A DNA stretch of 45,178 nucleotides, taken from assembly GCA_023474015.1 (NCBI GenBank), contig JAMCYN010000172.1, positions 1 to 45,178 on the forward strand, given 5' to 3'. The first letter of the stretch is position 1; the number at the start of each line of letters is the position of its first letter. Shown here piece by piece: positions 1-7,874 of the stretch. Source of the stretch: Armatimonadota bacterium. GTDB taxonomy: Bacteria > Armatimonadota > UBA5829. A program made the position numbers and the translations under genes. The notes beneath the pieces are model-generated. The model made no database searches and was not told the DNA's origin. It saw nothing but the letters and a program-made list of their open reading frames with translations.

Positions 1-618
1 TTTGGCGGCCTGCTTACCCGCCTCGGGCATCGACGCAATGGCAAGCGTGTCCACATCGCCCGAGACTTTAATATCTTTCTCAAACCCAGCAGTCTTGCGC
101 TCCTCGGGAAGATCGAATGTGGAATCGATGGTCTTCTTGATGCCCTTCGCGGCGACCTTAACGCTGATCTCGCCCGTGGCGACGTTATGGAACATCGCTA
201 CGCCATCATCCGCGGGGGTAAGCACAGCGCGCATGGCCGTCCCTTCGCCGTCTGTGATGCTGACAATGCCGCTCGCGAGCGGCGCGCTGTCCTCGGAGAC
301 AATATTGAGCTTCATATTGCGAGCGTATTGAAAATCGCTCGCCTTGATCTCAAGGGGCTTGGCGGACTTGGGGTCTTTCGGCGCTGAGTAGTTCACAATA
401 GCCATATTGCCGGTGCGCTTGTTCATAACGAAGAGCCTCGCTGGGCCCTTGAGAGTTTCGGGCGCGATATCGCCGCTCTTGCCCTTGAACTGATCCGGCG
501 TCGTGACCTGCTCCACGCCCTTGGCATCCTTGAATGTGAGCCAGTAGACGTAGGTCCCCTTTTCTGCGACGTTGAGCTTGGCCGCCCAGGCCGTTACGCA
601 GGCCACGGTAAAGATCAT
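1..618 (-). CDS. Secreted protein of unknown function (C-terminus off the left edge)
   Basis: I do not recognise this protein. Read on the minus strand, the frame stays open from about 660 to the window edge, so the 3' end is missing. The first ATG is at 618, but the frame is open back to the TGA of nnrD at 663-661. The residues upstream of the ATG (RTNYLIALV) add a basic n-region to the hydrophobic stretch VMIFTVACVTAWA, making a normal signal peptide. No ATG/GTG/TTG exists there; only ATC (657) or ATT (654) do, and GAAGGGGAG lies 6-9 bases ahead of them. The mature part (AAKLNVAEKGTYVYW onward) is rich in beta-type sequence and could be an Ig-like or carboxypeptidase-regulatory-like domain, which is a guess. 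It follows nnrD directly and is probably cotranscribed. Confidence 0.6.
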   Translation of the reverse strand, partial: MIFTVACVTAWAAKLNVAEKGTYVYWLTFKDAKGVEQVTTPDQFKGKSGDIAPETLKGPARLFVMNKRTGNMAIVNYSAPKDPKSAKPLEIKASDFQYARNMKLNIVSEDSAPLASGIVSITDGEGTAMRAVLTPADDGVAMFHNVATGEISVKVAAKGIKKTIDSTFDLPEERKTAGFEKDIKVSGDVDTLAIASMPEAGKQAAK

Positions 619-660
619 GACAAGTGCTATAAGGTAATTCGTCCTGGTGTTAATGATGCG

Positions 661-2271
661 TCACTCCCCTTCGTCGCATTCCGTGTTGGGCGAAACTTCG
701 TTGATGGCGTCCGCGAGGCAATCGACCATATCCGACGCGATCATAGCCTCCACGCCGAGTTGTTCCGCCGCGATCTCGCCGGCGCGCCCGTGGAGGTAGA
801 CCGCCGTGGATGTCCGAATCAATACCGGCAGATCGGTATCCTGAGCCAGGAGACCGCCTATCATCCCCGACAACACGTCGCCGGTACCGCCGCTTGCCAT
901 GCCGGGTGTGCCCGATGTATTGATGAACGCCGCTCCATCCGGCGCGGCAATGATCGACCCCGCGCCCTTCAGCACCACGGTCACGTCATATTCTTTCGCA
1001 AATGACCTCGCCACTTCCAACCTGTTAGACTGGACATCGTCGGTCGTGGTTCCTAAGAGCCTTGCCATTTCGCCCGGATGGGGTGTGATCACGATTGGGG
1101 CTTTGTGCTCCTTCAGCGCGGGCAAGTCGGTGGATAACGCATACAGCGCGTCGGCGTCGATGATCGCGGGCTTGTCCATGCGCCTGACGAGTTCGAGCGT
1201 GAACGCGATTGTATCGGGGTCGCGCCCGAATCCGGGGCCTATGACCGCGGCGTCCCATTTGCCGATGTACTCTAGCACCGTATCTAACGAGGCCATTCCG
1301 AACGCTCGCGCTTTGCCCTGTGGAACGGGAATGGTCATCGCCTCGGTGACCTTGACTTCCATGATGTCGTTAAGAGATTCGGGCACAAGCAGCGTCACCA
1401 AGCCGGTCCCGATTCTCAAAGCTCCCTCGGCGGCGAGCGTGGCCGCGCCGGTCATGCCAACAGAACCGGCGACTATCGCCAGGTGGCCGTACATGCCTTT
1501 GTTGGCGTCATGCGGCCTTGGCTCAGTCAAAGCCAATGACTCATCCATAATCATGACATCCGAGCCGCAATCATCGAGCGCCTCGCGGGGAATTCCAATG
1601 TCGGCCACAACGAGTTCTCCGGCTCGCTCCGCACCGGGATAAGTTACCAGGCCGATCTTGGGCAGTCCGAATGTGACGGTCACATCGGCCCATATCGCAC
1701 GAGAAAAGTCCGGACCCAGTAAAGCGCCCGTATCGGCATCGACCCCTGACGGGATGTCCACCGCGATTAGAGGCATTCTATGGTTCAACTGATAGAATAC
1801 ATCGGTCACATTGGTCTTCAGCTCGCCCCTGGTACCCGTGCCAAGATAGGCGTCGATGATGAGATCGACCCCACTAACGAGCGCCTTGATCTCATCCACA
1901 CTCGGCTTGGGCCTGACATCCAGCCCCATCTTCTCGGCGATCTCGATATTAGTCAGAGCATCACCCTTCGCCTTCGCGCGGTCGCCGTAATACGCGATGG
2001 TTACGTTCGCGTGCGCGTTGTGCAGATGCCGTGCGACGACAAACCCATCACCCCCATTGTTACCCGGCCCGGCGACGATAAGGACTTTCTTTCCCCAAGC
2101 CGAGCCAAGCATTTCCACGGCGGCGTCAAAGACGGCGCGCCCCGCGTTTTCCATCAAGAGCAGGCTCGGAATGCCGTATTGCTCGGTCGCGTGAGCATCC
2201 AGGGTACGCATTTGTTCGGCTGTCACTACTTTGAGCGGACAGGGAAAGTCGTTGGGCTTGTGTATCCTCAT
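661..2271 (-). CDS. nnrD: Bifunctional NAD(P)H-hydrate epimerase / ADP-dependent dehydratase
   Basis: This 536-residue enzyme repairs hydrated NADH and NADPH. The N-terminal YjeF_N epimerase half shows LLMENAGRAVFDAA and the nucleotide loop AGPGNNGGDGFVVARHL. The C-terminal ribokinase-like dehydratase half shows GSVGMTGAATLAAEGALR, VIGPGFGRD, ITPHPGEMARLLG and NTSGTPGMASGGTGDVLSG, whose GTGD carries the catalytic aspartate. Length and domain order match full bifunctional members of the family. The frame is open upstream to 2517, but the start at 2271 (MRIHKPNDFP) forms an ATGA overlap with the acpS stop, so translation is probably coupled to acpS, a common pairing in bacteria. The protein is cytoplasmic. 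Confidence 0.95.
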   Translation of the reverse strand: MRIHKPNDFPCPLKVVTAEQMRTLDAHATEQYGIPSLLLMENAGRAVFDAAVEMLGSAWGKKVLIVAGPGNNGGDGFVVARHLHNAHANVTIAYYGDRAKAKGDALTNIEIAEKMGLDVRPKPSVDEIKALVSGVDLIIDAYLGTGTRGELKTNVTDVFYQLNHRMPLIAVDIPSGVDADTGALLGPDFSRAIWADVTVTFGLPKIGLVTYPGAERAGELVVADIGIPREALDDCGSDVMIMDESLALTEPRPHDANKGMYGHLAIVAGSVGMTGAATLAAEGALRIGTGLVTLLVPESLNDIMEVKVTEAMTIPVPQGKARAFGMASLDTVLEYIGKWDAAVIGPGFGRDPDTIAFTLELVRRMDKPAIIDADALYALSTDLPALKEHKAPIVITPHPGEMARLLGTTTDDVQSNRLEVARSFAKEYDVTVVLKGAGSIIAAPDGAAFINTSGTPGMASGGTGDVLSGMIGGLLAQDTDLPVLIRTSTAVYLHGRAGEIAAEQLGVEAMIASDMVDCLADAINEVSPNTECDEGE

Positions 2272-2630
2272 TCCAATCCCTCCAATACAGCCACTGCCGT
2301 GGCGTGCTCGTGCGTGTGCGAGATGCTCAGATGAACTCGGGCGCTCCCGGCAGCCAGTTTCGCCTCGCCATATAGATTGACGGTCGGCTTGCCATCGGCG
2401 TTGTTTACCACCTCGACATCGTGCCACGAAAATGACCTGCCCAACGCCTTCGCCACTGCTTCCTTGGCCGCAAACCTCGCCGCGAGATGCATGTATCTCG
2501 ACTCCTTGCCGAGGCAATAGTTCAACTCGACACTCGTGAATATCCGCCGGGAAAATCCGGCCTCGCGGTCGAAGACTTCCCGGATGCGGTCTATTTCCAC
2601 AATATCAGTTCCCACACCAAGTATCGGCAT
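2268..2630 (-). CDS. acpS: Holo-[acyl-carrier-protein] synthase
   Basis: AcpS transfers 4'-phosphopantetheine from CoA to the acyl carrier protein of fatty acid synthesis. The 120-residue length is typical. The N-terminus GVGTDIVEIDRIREV holds the conserved metal-binding aspartate, and RFAAKEAVAKALG with the catalytic-site glutamate follows at about residues 53-65. The C-terminal HLSISHTHEHATAVAV is the usual end of the fold. The ATG at 2630 has no clear Shine-Dalgarno; the bases just upstream are a TTAGAGG-type tandem repeat (2636-2666). The stop overlaps the nnrD start by ATGA. Confidence 0.95.
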   Translation of the reverse strand: MPILGVGTDIVEIDRIREVFDREAGFSRRIFTSVELNYCLGKESRYMHLAARFAAKEAVAKALGRSFSWHDVEVVNNADGKPTVNLYGEAKLAAGSARVHLSISHTHEHATAVAVLEGLE

Positions 2631-2635
2631 AACTA

Positions 2636-2666
2636 GAAGTTAGAGGTTAGATGTTAGAGGTTAGAA
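2636..2666. repeat. Short tandem repeat (TTAGAGG type)
   Basis: About four imperfect copies of a TTAGAGGT-like unit lie directly upstream of acpS. They belong to the group of short tandem intergenic repeats seen at several other places in this window and resemble the heptamer STRRs of cyanobacteria in form. No function is visible. Confidence 0.6.
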
Positions 2667-2736
2667 TTGCGGTCCTCCATAGATGTTACGCCGCGTGATG
2701 GGGAAAGTCCTGCTTTCGTTGTGAAGTTAGCGGCGT

Positions 2737-2765
2737 TTGACGGGGCGAGCCTGCGTCGGTAAGAT
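2737..2765 (+). promoter_or_regulatory. Sigma70-like promoter for the ComEC-like gene
   Basis: TTGACG (2737-2742) and TAAGAT (2760-2765) are separated by 17 bases. The predicted start of transcription lies about 40 bases before the ATG at 2812. Confidence 0.45.
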
Positions 2766-2811
2766 ATAGATCGGAACAGACGTGTAAATCACCCAATACG
2801 GTGCGTGCAAG

Positions 2812-3753
2812 ATGCGGAAGTTGATACCGATAATTCTTATAGCCGTGGCGATTGCCGCGGGAGTATATGTGGGCTATTTGAAGAGCCGCCAGAAGAGCAG
2901 CCTCGCCCGGGGGCCGGTCATAACTGTCACTTTTCTTGACGTGGAGCACGGCGGCGGCATTGTCATACGGACTCCAGAGGATAAGCTCACCGTTATCGAC
3001 CCAGGTCCGAAGGATAGGGCCGAGAGGTTGATAGAGTTCCTGCGGGAGGCGGATGCGCGGTCGGTGACCATAGTAGTCACCAACCCGACCAGTGAGCGCG
3101 CCGGGGGCGTGGATGCGCTCGCGGATTCGTTTACTACGGAACGAATTATCCACGGCGAGAGGCTGCCGAGGTCAGGAAGATGGGCGTGGGCCGCCGAAGA
3201 AGCGTCGCCCGGCCGTTATACTCGTGAGGCTGTCTATGCCGGGCGGCGAATTGACCTCTCGCCGACAGCTAACATGGAGGTTCTCAGTCCACCCGCGAGG
3301 TCGCCGGAATCTCAAGCACGAGATGCACGGTGTATCGGGAACTTTATTCCCGATACGTTTCGGGAACGAGATTCCCGAAACACCGACACCGACAATTGCT
3401 CGCTCGTCTTGAGGCTGAGCTTCAAGGGCAAGAGGTTCCTTTTCCTCTCGGATATAGGACTCGAAGGCGAAGCCTACCTGGTGAAGTCGTGCCCGGACCT
3501 CGAAAGCGATGTGCTCGTCCCGGCGCGTCACGGGGCTTATCGCAGCAATTCCCTCGAACTGCTGTCGAGAGTGCGGCCTCAGTGCTGCGTGCTTATGACA
3601 GACAGAAATCGACCATCGCAGAGCGTGCTGCGAAGAATTGGCACGGAAAACTCAGGCGCCGACCTCTATAGAACGGATGAAGATGGAACAATAGAAATAA
3701 TGAGCGACGGCCGCGCCATCGTGGTTAGCGCCTGGAATGAGGGCCGTGGCTAA
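2812..3753 (+). CDS. ComEC/Rec2-like metallo-beta-lactamase-fold protein lacking metal ligands
   Basis: The 313-residue protein starts with a membrane anchor (residues 4-22, PIILIAVAIAAGVYVGYL). The rest resembles the C-terminal hydrolase-like domain of ComEC: FLDVEHGGGIVIRTP (41-55), NCSLVLRLSFKGKRFLFLSD, and ARHGAYRSNS in place of the usual HHGS. Active family members carry a HxHxDH metal motif; here the aligned stretch reads VVTNPTSERAGG (88-99), so all its His/Asp ligands are gone. It is therefore probably non-catalytic or uses another chemistry. Residues about 174-190 are encoded by two adjacent palindromes (3332-3381) that look inserted. The start is the ATG at 2812 with a weak AAG ribosome site. 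Function is unknown; a DNA-uptake link through the pilB gene nearby is only suggestive. Confidence 0.7.
   Translation: MRKLIPIILIAVAIAAGVYVGYLKSRQKSSLARGPVITVTFLDVEHGGGIVIRTPEDKLTVIDPGPKDRAERLIEFLREADARSVTIVVTNPTSERAGGVDALADSFTTERIIHGERLPRSGRWAWAAEEASPGRYTREAVYAGRRIDLSPTANMEVLSPPARSPESQARDARCIGNFIPDTFRERDSRNTDTDNCSLVLRLSFKGKRFLFLSDIGLEGEAYLVKSCPDLESDVLVPARHGAYRSNSLELLSRVRPQCCVLMTDRNRPSQSVLRRIGTENSGADLYRTDEDGTIEIMSDGRAIVVSAWNEGRG
3332..3381. repeat. Two adjacent palindromes inside the ComEC-like gene
   Basis: Arms GTATCGGGAA/TTCCCGATAC (3332-3341 and 3347-3356) and GTTTCGGGAA/TTCCCGAAAC (3357-3366 and 3372-3381) are perfect, each with a five-base loop. The two units are near-copies of each other, and the outer flanks (GGT...ACC) extend the symmetry. 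The unit is read through in frame without a stop and encodes a stretch unlike the family consensus. Confidence 0.8.
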
Positions 3754-3789
3754 GATGATGCTTCGCGCATTCATCAATGGGGTGATCGC

Positions 3790-4449
3790 ATGCACTACGG
3801 AGAGAAAAATCCCTCAGTCATTAGGCAAACGTCTGGCGGGCCGCGTTCGCTGGTCGTAATCGCTGCCAGCACGGGTGGGCCGCAGGCTCTCACGCAAATC
3901 CTTCCTCGTTTCCCCTCGACCTTCCCCGGCACCATAATTGTTGTGCAGCACATGCGGCGCGGGTTTACAAGGGTTCTCGCCGATGAGCTGAACCACTCCT
4001 GCAAACTGCCGATACATGAGCCGGCGGACGGCGACGCGCTGCAGGCGTCGCGAATCCTGGTGGTCCCCGCCGTGGGACATCTGACAATATCGAGCATGGG
4101 TGAATCCCCGGACCCGGAACACATGATTACTATCGAGAGCCTTTCCCTTTCGCCAAAGGCTGTGCTTTCGCGCGCGGATGTGACCATGACCTCGGCGGCG
4201 CGGATATACGGTAAGCAGGCGGTGGGGGTGCTCCTCACCGGTGTCGGAGACGATGGTCGGGAGGGGATGCGCGCTATTCGTGATGCGGGCGGCTGCACAA
4301 TCGCACAGGACGAGCCTACCAGCGTCGTGTTCGATCTGCCATCGTCGGCAATCGACGCCGGACTTGTTCAGGACGTGCTGCCGCTGTGGAACATCGCTGA
4401 TCGCGTTATTGAACTGGTTATGGGAGGCGTGGATGCAATCGCTGCCTAA
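3790..4449 (+). CDS. Stand-alone CheB-type protein-glutamate methylesterase domain
   Basis: The 219-residue protein is only the catalytic domain of CheB, which removes methyl groups from chemoreceptor glutamates. The triad can be placed: Ser27 in IAASTGGP, His54 in VVQHM and Asp155 in LLTGVGDDG. The usual N-terminal receiver domain (about 130 residues) is absent, so phosphorylation control by CheA cannot work in the usual way. The ATG at 3790 gives a short tail before the domain. The gene overlaps pilB by 17 bases, so the two are cotranscribed. A role in chemosensory control of type IV pili is inferred; no cheR or receptor gene is in view. Confidence 0.88.
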   Translation: MHYGEKNPSVIRQTSGGPRSLVVIAASTGGPQALTQILPRFPSTFPGTIIVVQHMRRGFTRVLADELNHSCKLPIHEPADGDALQASRILVVPAVGHLTISSMGESPDPEHMITIESLSLSPKAVLSRADVTMTSAARIYGKQAVGVLLTGVGDDGREGMRAIRDAGGCTIAQDEPTSVVFDLPSSAIDAGLVQDVLPLWNIADRVIELVMGGVDAIAA

Positions 4450-6175
4450 AACGAGACTAGGAGATATGCTTGTCGGCGCCGGGCTGCTGAGCGGCGAACA
4501 GCTCGAATGGGCGCTCGACCGACAGCGTTCGAGCTATAGGCGCCTGGGGGAGATACTGCTCGAGGCCGAACTCGTGTCAGACGATGATATCGCCGAAGCC
4601 CGAGCGCTTCAGCTCGACATGCCGCACGTACAGCTTGGCGATTATGCGATACCCAGCGAGGTAATCCGCCTAGTTCCTGAAACCGTGGCCCGAACCTACG
4701 CCCTGGTGCCCGTGAGCGCATCCGACGACAAGGTCGCCGTCGCCATGGCCAACCCCATGGATGTCGAGGCAATCGATGCCGTGCAGCGCTCATCCAAGAA
4801 GCGCGTGGAGCCACTGCTCGCAAGCACATCCAGGATTCAGATGACTCTGGATCAGGTGTACGGCAACGCCTCCGGAGCGGACATAACCGCGTCTATCGAG
4901 GAGGCGGTGGGAGATGTCGAGATTCAGAAGCTCGACATGGGCATCTCCGACGATGTCGCCGAGCAGCGCAGGCTAAGCGTGCAGGCGCCGGTCGTGAAGA
5001 CGGTAAATCTGGTGCTTCAAGAGGCAATCAAACAGCACGCGAGCGACATTCACTTCGAACCGCGGACAGATCATCTGGAAATCCGATACCGGATCGACGG
5101 CGCACTGCAGCATGTGCGCAACCTGCCGAGCCAGATTCAAGCCGCGATTACCAGCCGCATCAAGATCATGGCCGAAATGGACATCGCCGAGAAGCGAAGG
5201 CCGCAGGACGGCAGGATCGCGCTCAAGATAAACAATAAGAACGTCGATTTGAGAATATCCACTCTGCCGGTACAATACGGAGAGCGGGTGGTGCTCCGAA
5301 TTCTGGACAAATCGACACAGCAATTCGCTCTGGACAAGATAGGCTTCTCGCCGCATGAACTCAAGACATTCGAGGGCCTGATCCGCAAACCCCATGGTAT
5401 AATGTTGGTCACAGGTCCAACGGGGAGCGGTAAGACTACCACCCTGTACGCCGCGCTGACGCATATCCGTTCGGTCGAGACGAATATCATAACGTGCGAG
5501 GACCCCATAGAGTATGAGCTCGACGGGATCAACCAGTCCGCCGTCAATGTCAGGGCAGGGCTGACCTTCGCCACTCAGCTCAGGAGCATTCTGCGGCAGG
5601 ACCCCGACGTGATACTCGTGGGCGAAATCCGGGACGCGGAAACCGCCGAGATAGCGTTCCAGGCCGCCATGACGGGCCACCTGGTATTCTCGACGCTGCA
5701 CTGCAACTCCGCCCCGAGCGCGATAACGCGCCTGGTGGACATGGGGGTGGAGCCGTTCCTGATAGGATCGTCGGTCATCGGCGTGCTGGCGCAGAGGCTC
5801 GTGCGAACGCTGTGCCCGAGGTGCAAGGCGCAGTATGAGCCGACGGTCGAGGAACTGACGCTTTTCGGGATCCAAGATACGCGGGGCAAAGCCGAATTCT
5901 ACCGCGCGGTGGGCTGCAATCAGTGCAGCCAGCGCGGGTACACGGGCAGAATCCCGATCTTCGAGCTGATGACGGTGAACGAAGAGATGCGGCGGCTGAC
6001 CATACAGAGCCCGACCGCCTGCCAGGTGCAGGAACTGGCGACGAGGGCGGGAATGAAAACAATGGAAGAGCACGCCATAGAGAAAGTGCTGGCAGGGCTG
6101 ACAACCTTCGATGAAGTAAAGAGAAAGGTGTTTATCGGCGAGGAAAGGGAACAGGTGTGCCCGCTGCCGAGCTAA
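4433..6175 (+). CDS. pilB: Type IV pilus assembly / type II secretion ATPase (PilB/GspE)
   Basis: This is a 580-residue hexameric extension ATPase of the GspE/PilB family, acting at the cytoplasmic face of the inner membrane. An N-terminal MshEN/GSPII_E_N region (1-150; LGDMLVGAGLL and ALQLDMPHV) is followed by the ATPase core. The core has Walker A GPTGSGKTTT (328-337), the Asp box around NIITCEDPIEYELDGI, and the Walker B/His region ILVGEIRDAETAEIAFQAA and TGHLVFSTLH. The tetracysteine zinc site is C461-PR-C464 with C495-NQ-C498. The start at 4433 (MQSLPKTRLG) has GGGAGG seven bases ahead and lies inside the end of cheB; an upstream extension to 4241 would just reread cheB. No other pilus gene is in the window. 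Confidence 0.95.
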   Translation: MQSLPKTRLGDMLVGAGLLSGEQLEWALDRQRSSYRRLGEILLEAELVSDDDIAEARALQLDMPHVQLGDYAIPSEVIRLVPETVARTYALVPVSASDDKVAVAMANPMDVEAIDAVQRSSKKRVEPLLASTSRIQMTLDQVYGNASGADITASIEEAVGDVEIQKLDMGISDDVAEQRRLSVQAPVVKTVNLVLQEAIKQHASDIHFEPRTDHLEIRYRIDGALQHVRNLPSQIQAAITSRIKIMAEMDIAEKRRPQDGRIALKINNKNVDLRISTLPVQYGERVVLRILDKSTQQFALDKIGFSPHELKTFEGLIRKPHGIMLVTGPTGSGKTTTLYAALTHIRSVETNIITCEDPIEYELDGINQSAVNVRAGLTFATQLRSILRQDPDVILVGEIRDAETAEIAFQAAMTGHLVFSTLHCNSAPSAITRLVDMGVEPFLIGSSVIGVLAQRLVRTLCPRCKAQYEPTVEELTLFGIQDTRGKAEFYRAVGCNQCSQRGYTGRIPIFELMTVNEEMRRLTIQSPTACQVQELATRAGMKTMEEHAIEKVLAGLTTFDEVKRKVFIGEEREQVCPLPS

Positions 6176-6179
6176 ACGA

Positions 6180-7196
6180 ATGGATTTACTAGGACTGGAT
6201 AGTGCCGAGCTGAGCGACTATTGCGTGAAGCTCGGCTATTCTTCTTTCAGGGGCAAGCAGATCGCCGACTGGCTTTACCGGAAGGGTGTGCGCGATGTGC
6301 TGCAAATGACGAACCTACCGGCTGGGCTGCGGGAACAGTTAGCCGCCGATGCGACCATCGGCGGGAGCGAGGTCATAAAGGTATCGAAGGCGCCAGACGA
6401 GACGGCCAAGTACTTGCTTAAGCTGTCGGATGGTGAGACCATCGAGACCGTGCATTTGCCCTACCTCGACCGCACCAGCGTGTGCGTATCCACCCAGGTC
6501 GGATGCGGGGCTGGGTGCGTGTTCTGCGCGACGGCGGACTGCGGGTTCGTACGGAACCTAACGGCGGGCGAGATCGTGGACCAGGTCGTCACCGTGCAGG
6601 AGCACGCGGACAGCCCGGTCTCACACGTCGTCTTCATGGGCATGGGCGAACCGCTGCTAAACCTTACAAACGTCCTCAAGGCCGTCCATCTGCTGAACGA
6701 TGAGATGGGCATCTCTATGCGGCGGCTCACGATCTCGACCGTGGGCATTACTTCCGCCATCCGCAGGCTGGCCGAGATGGACCTGCAGTTGACGCTGGCG
6801 GTCTCGCTTCACGCGGCGGACGACGACTTGCGACGAAAACTGATTCCCATTGCCGAGCATTTCCCATTGTCCGATCTGATGCATGCATGCCGCGAGTACG
6901 CCGACCGCACGAAGCGCCGTATAACGTTCGAGTATCTTCTCCTCGGCAACGTAAATGACAGCCACGAACATGCTCGTGACCTTGCCAAGCTCCTGAGAGG
7001 CATACTTGCGCACGTGAACCTGATTCCCTATAATCCGGTCTCGGGCAAGGACTATAAAAGGCCGTCGAGGCAGGCAATCGATGAGTTTCGGCGGACTCTG
7101 GAGATCGCGGGAATAGATGTGACGCAGCGAATGGAGCGCGGGCACGCTATATCGGCGGCGTGCGGGCAGTTGAGAAGAGGGTTTAAGTCCCCGTAG
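6180..7196 (+). CDS. rlmN: 23S rRNA (adenine2503-C2)/tRNA methyltransferase, radical SAM
   Basis: RlmN methylates C2 of A2503 in 23S rRNA and A37 in some tRNAs. The 338 residues include the radical SAM cluster motif C109-GAG-C113-VF-C116, the SAM/GEP region FMGMGEPLLN, LAVSLHAADDDLRRKLIP, and the C-terminal AISAACGQLR with the cysteine that takes part in methyl transfer. The family's other conserved cysteine probably lies in the N-terminal half. The ATG begins four bases after the pilB stop, so it belongs to the same transcription unit. The TAG stop (7194-7196) sits in the loop of an intrinsic terminator. Confidence 0.96.
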   Translation: MDLLGLDSAELSDYCVKLGYSSFRGKQIADWLYRKGVRDVLQMTNLPAGLREQLAADATIGGSEVIKVSKAPDETAKYLLKLSDGETIETVHLPYLDRTSVCVSTQVGCGAGCVFCATADCGFVRNLTAGEIVDQVVTVQEHADSPVSHVVFMGMGEPLLNLTNVLKAVHLLNDEMGISMRRLTISTVGITSAIRRLAEMDLQLTLAVSLHAADDDLRRKLIPIAEHFPLSDLMHACREYADRTKRRITFEYLLLGNVNDSHEHARDLAKLLRGILAHVNLIPYNPVSGKDYKRPSRQAIDEFRRTLEIAGIDVTQRMERGHAISAACGQLRRGFKSP

Positions 7197-7204
7197 GGGG
7201 ACTT
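7185..7204 (+). terminator. Intrinsic terminator overlapping the rlmN stop codon
   Basis: AAGTCCCC (7185-7192) pairs with GGGGACTT (7197-7204), an 8-base-pair stem. The loop holds the TAG stop, and a T-rich tail (TTGTGCTTTTG) follows. It probably ends the ComEC-like/cheB/pilB/rlmN transcript. Confidence 0.65.
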
Positions 7205-7297
7205 TGTGCTTTTGTGGCCGTGAATTTATTCGCCCGGTGTACTGACCCGGCGGTTGAAACCACGGCAACAAAGACACGAAGTCGGCCTGCGCCGACT

Positions 7298-7483
7298 CTA
7301 CTTGTGTTCGCCCTGCTGTTCCTCGGTCTCTTCCTTGCGCGCCTCCCTGGAGGCTTTCTTGAACTCGTGTATGCCCTGGGCCAGCGACTTGCCCATCTCC
7401 GGCAGCTTCCTGATTCCGAACAGGACAGCGATTACCAGCACGATAATGGCGATTTCAGGCGTCCCGATTGCTATCGGCAGCAT
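7298..7483 (-). CDS. tatA: Sec-independent translocase TatA/E-type subunit (second copy)
   Basis: This 61-residue TatA-type protein forms part of the twin-arginine translocation pore. It has an N-terminal membrane helix (TPEIAIIVLVIAVLFGI) and the family hinge and amphipathic helix (FGIRKLPEMGKSLAQGIHEFKKASREA), then a charged tail. The start at 7483 (MLPIAIG) was chosen because it puts the membrane helix at the N-terminus; AGGGAG lies about 12 bases upstream. The gene overlaps the first tatA by 29 bases. No tatC is in view. Confidence 0.88.
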   Translation of the reverse strand: MLPIAIGTPEIAIIVLVIAVLFGIRKLPEMGKSLAQGIHEFKKASREARKEETEEQQGEHK

Positions 7484-7676
7484 GATGTGTGTTCTCCCTT
7501 TTTGGTTCCGGCTCGTCGCGGCCATCGAGCGCATCCACAACTTCGCGCGAGGCCTTTCTCAGTTCCCTCAGCCCTTGACCCAGAGACCTGCTGATCTCGG
7601 GCAATTTTTTCGGGCCCAACAGAATGAGCGCGACGACCAGAATAATAATAATCTCTTGGGGTCCCAATCCGAACAT
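7455..7676 (-). CDS. tatA: Sec-independent translocase TatA/E-type subunit (first copy)
   Basis: This 73-residue protein has the TatA layout: MFGLGPQEIIIILVVALIL as the short membrane helix, the hinge GPKKLPEISRSLGQGLRELRK and a charged C-terminus. AAGGGA lies about eight bases before the ATG. It is followed, overlapping, by a second tatA-like gene. The two paralogues differ in the membrane helix and tail, so they may have TatA and TatB/E-like roles, but sequence alone does not decide this. Confidence 0.9.
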   Translation of the reverse strand: MFGLGPQEIIIILVVALILLGPKKLPEISRSLGQGLRELRKASREVVDALDGRDEPEPKRENTHHAADSNRDA

Positions 7677-7750
7677 GAGGAATCCCTTCTTTTAGTATTG
7701 CTGTTCGCAAGTCTGGTGACGTATCTGTCATCCAGCGAAGGCCTTAATCC

Positions 7751-7852
7751 TTGTCATCCTGAGGAGGAACGACGAAGGATCTGCTTTTGGCCTTCGTAGT
7801 AGTAGGACACTTCAGTGAAAAGCAGATTCTTCGCCTGCGGCTCAGAATGACA
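7751..7852. repeat. Dispersed palindromic repeat, copy A
   Basis: The left arm begins TGTCATCCTGAGGAGGAAC and reads through GAAGGATCTGCTTTT. The right arm returns as AAAGCAGATTCTTCG to CTCAGAATGACA. The pair forms a long imperfect hairpin between fruK (downstream end) and tatA (upstream end). Other copies are at 20966, 23827, 29878, 35795, 44845 and 45041. It looks like a MITE or REP-type element; no transposase is present. Confidence 0.85.
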
Positions 7853-7874
7853 GCGTATTTGCGAACACGACTCC

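Noticed and set aside
2268..2517. N-terminal extension of nnrD to 2517
   Set aside because: The extension only rereads acpS in another frame; the ATGA start at 2271 is the natural one.
4973..6073. Long minus-strand open frame (366 codons) opposite pilB
   Set aside because: It mirrors the third-position pattern of pilB, shows no family motif and has no ribosome site.
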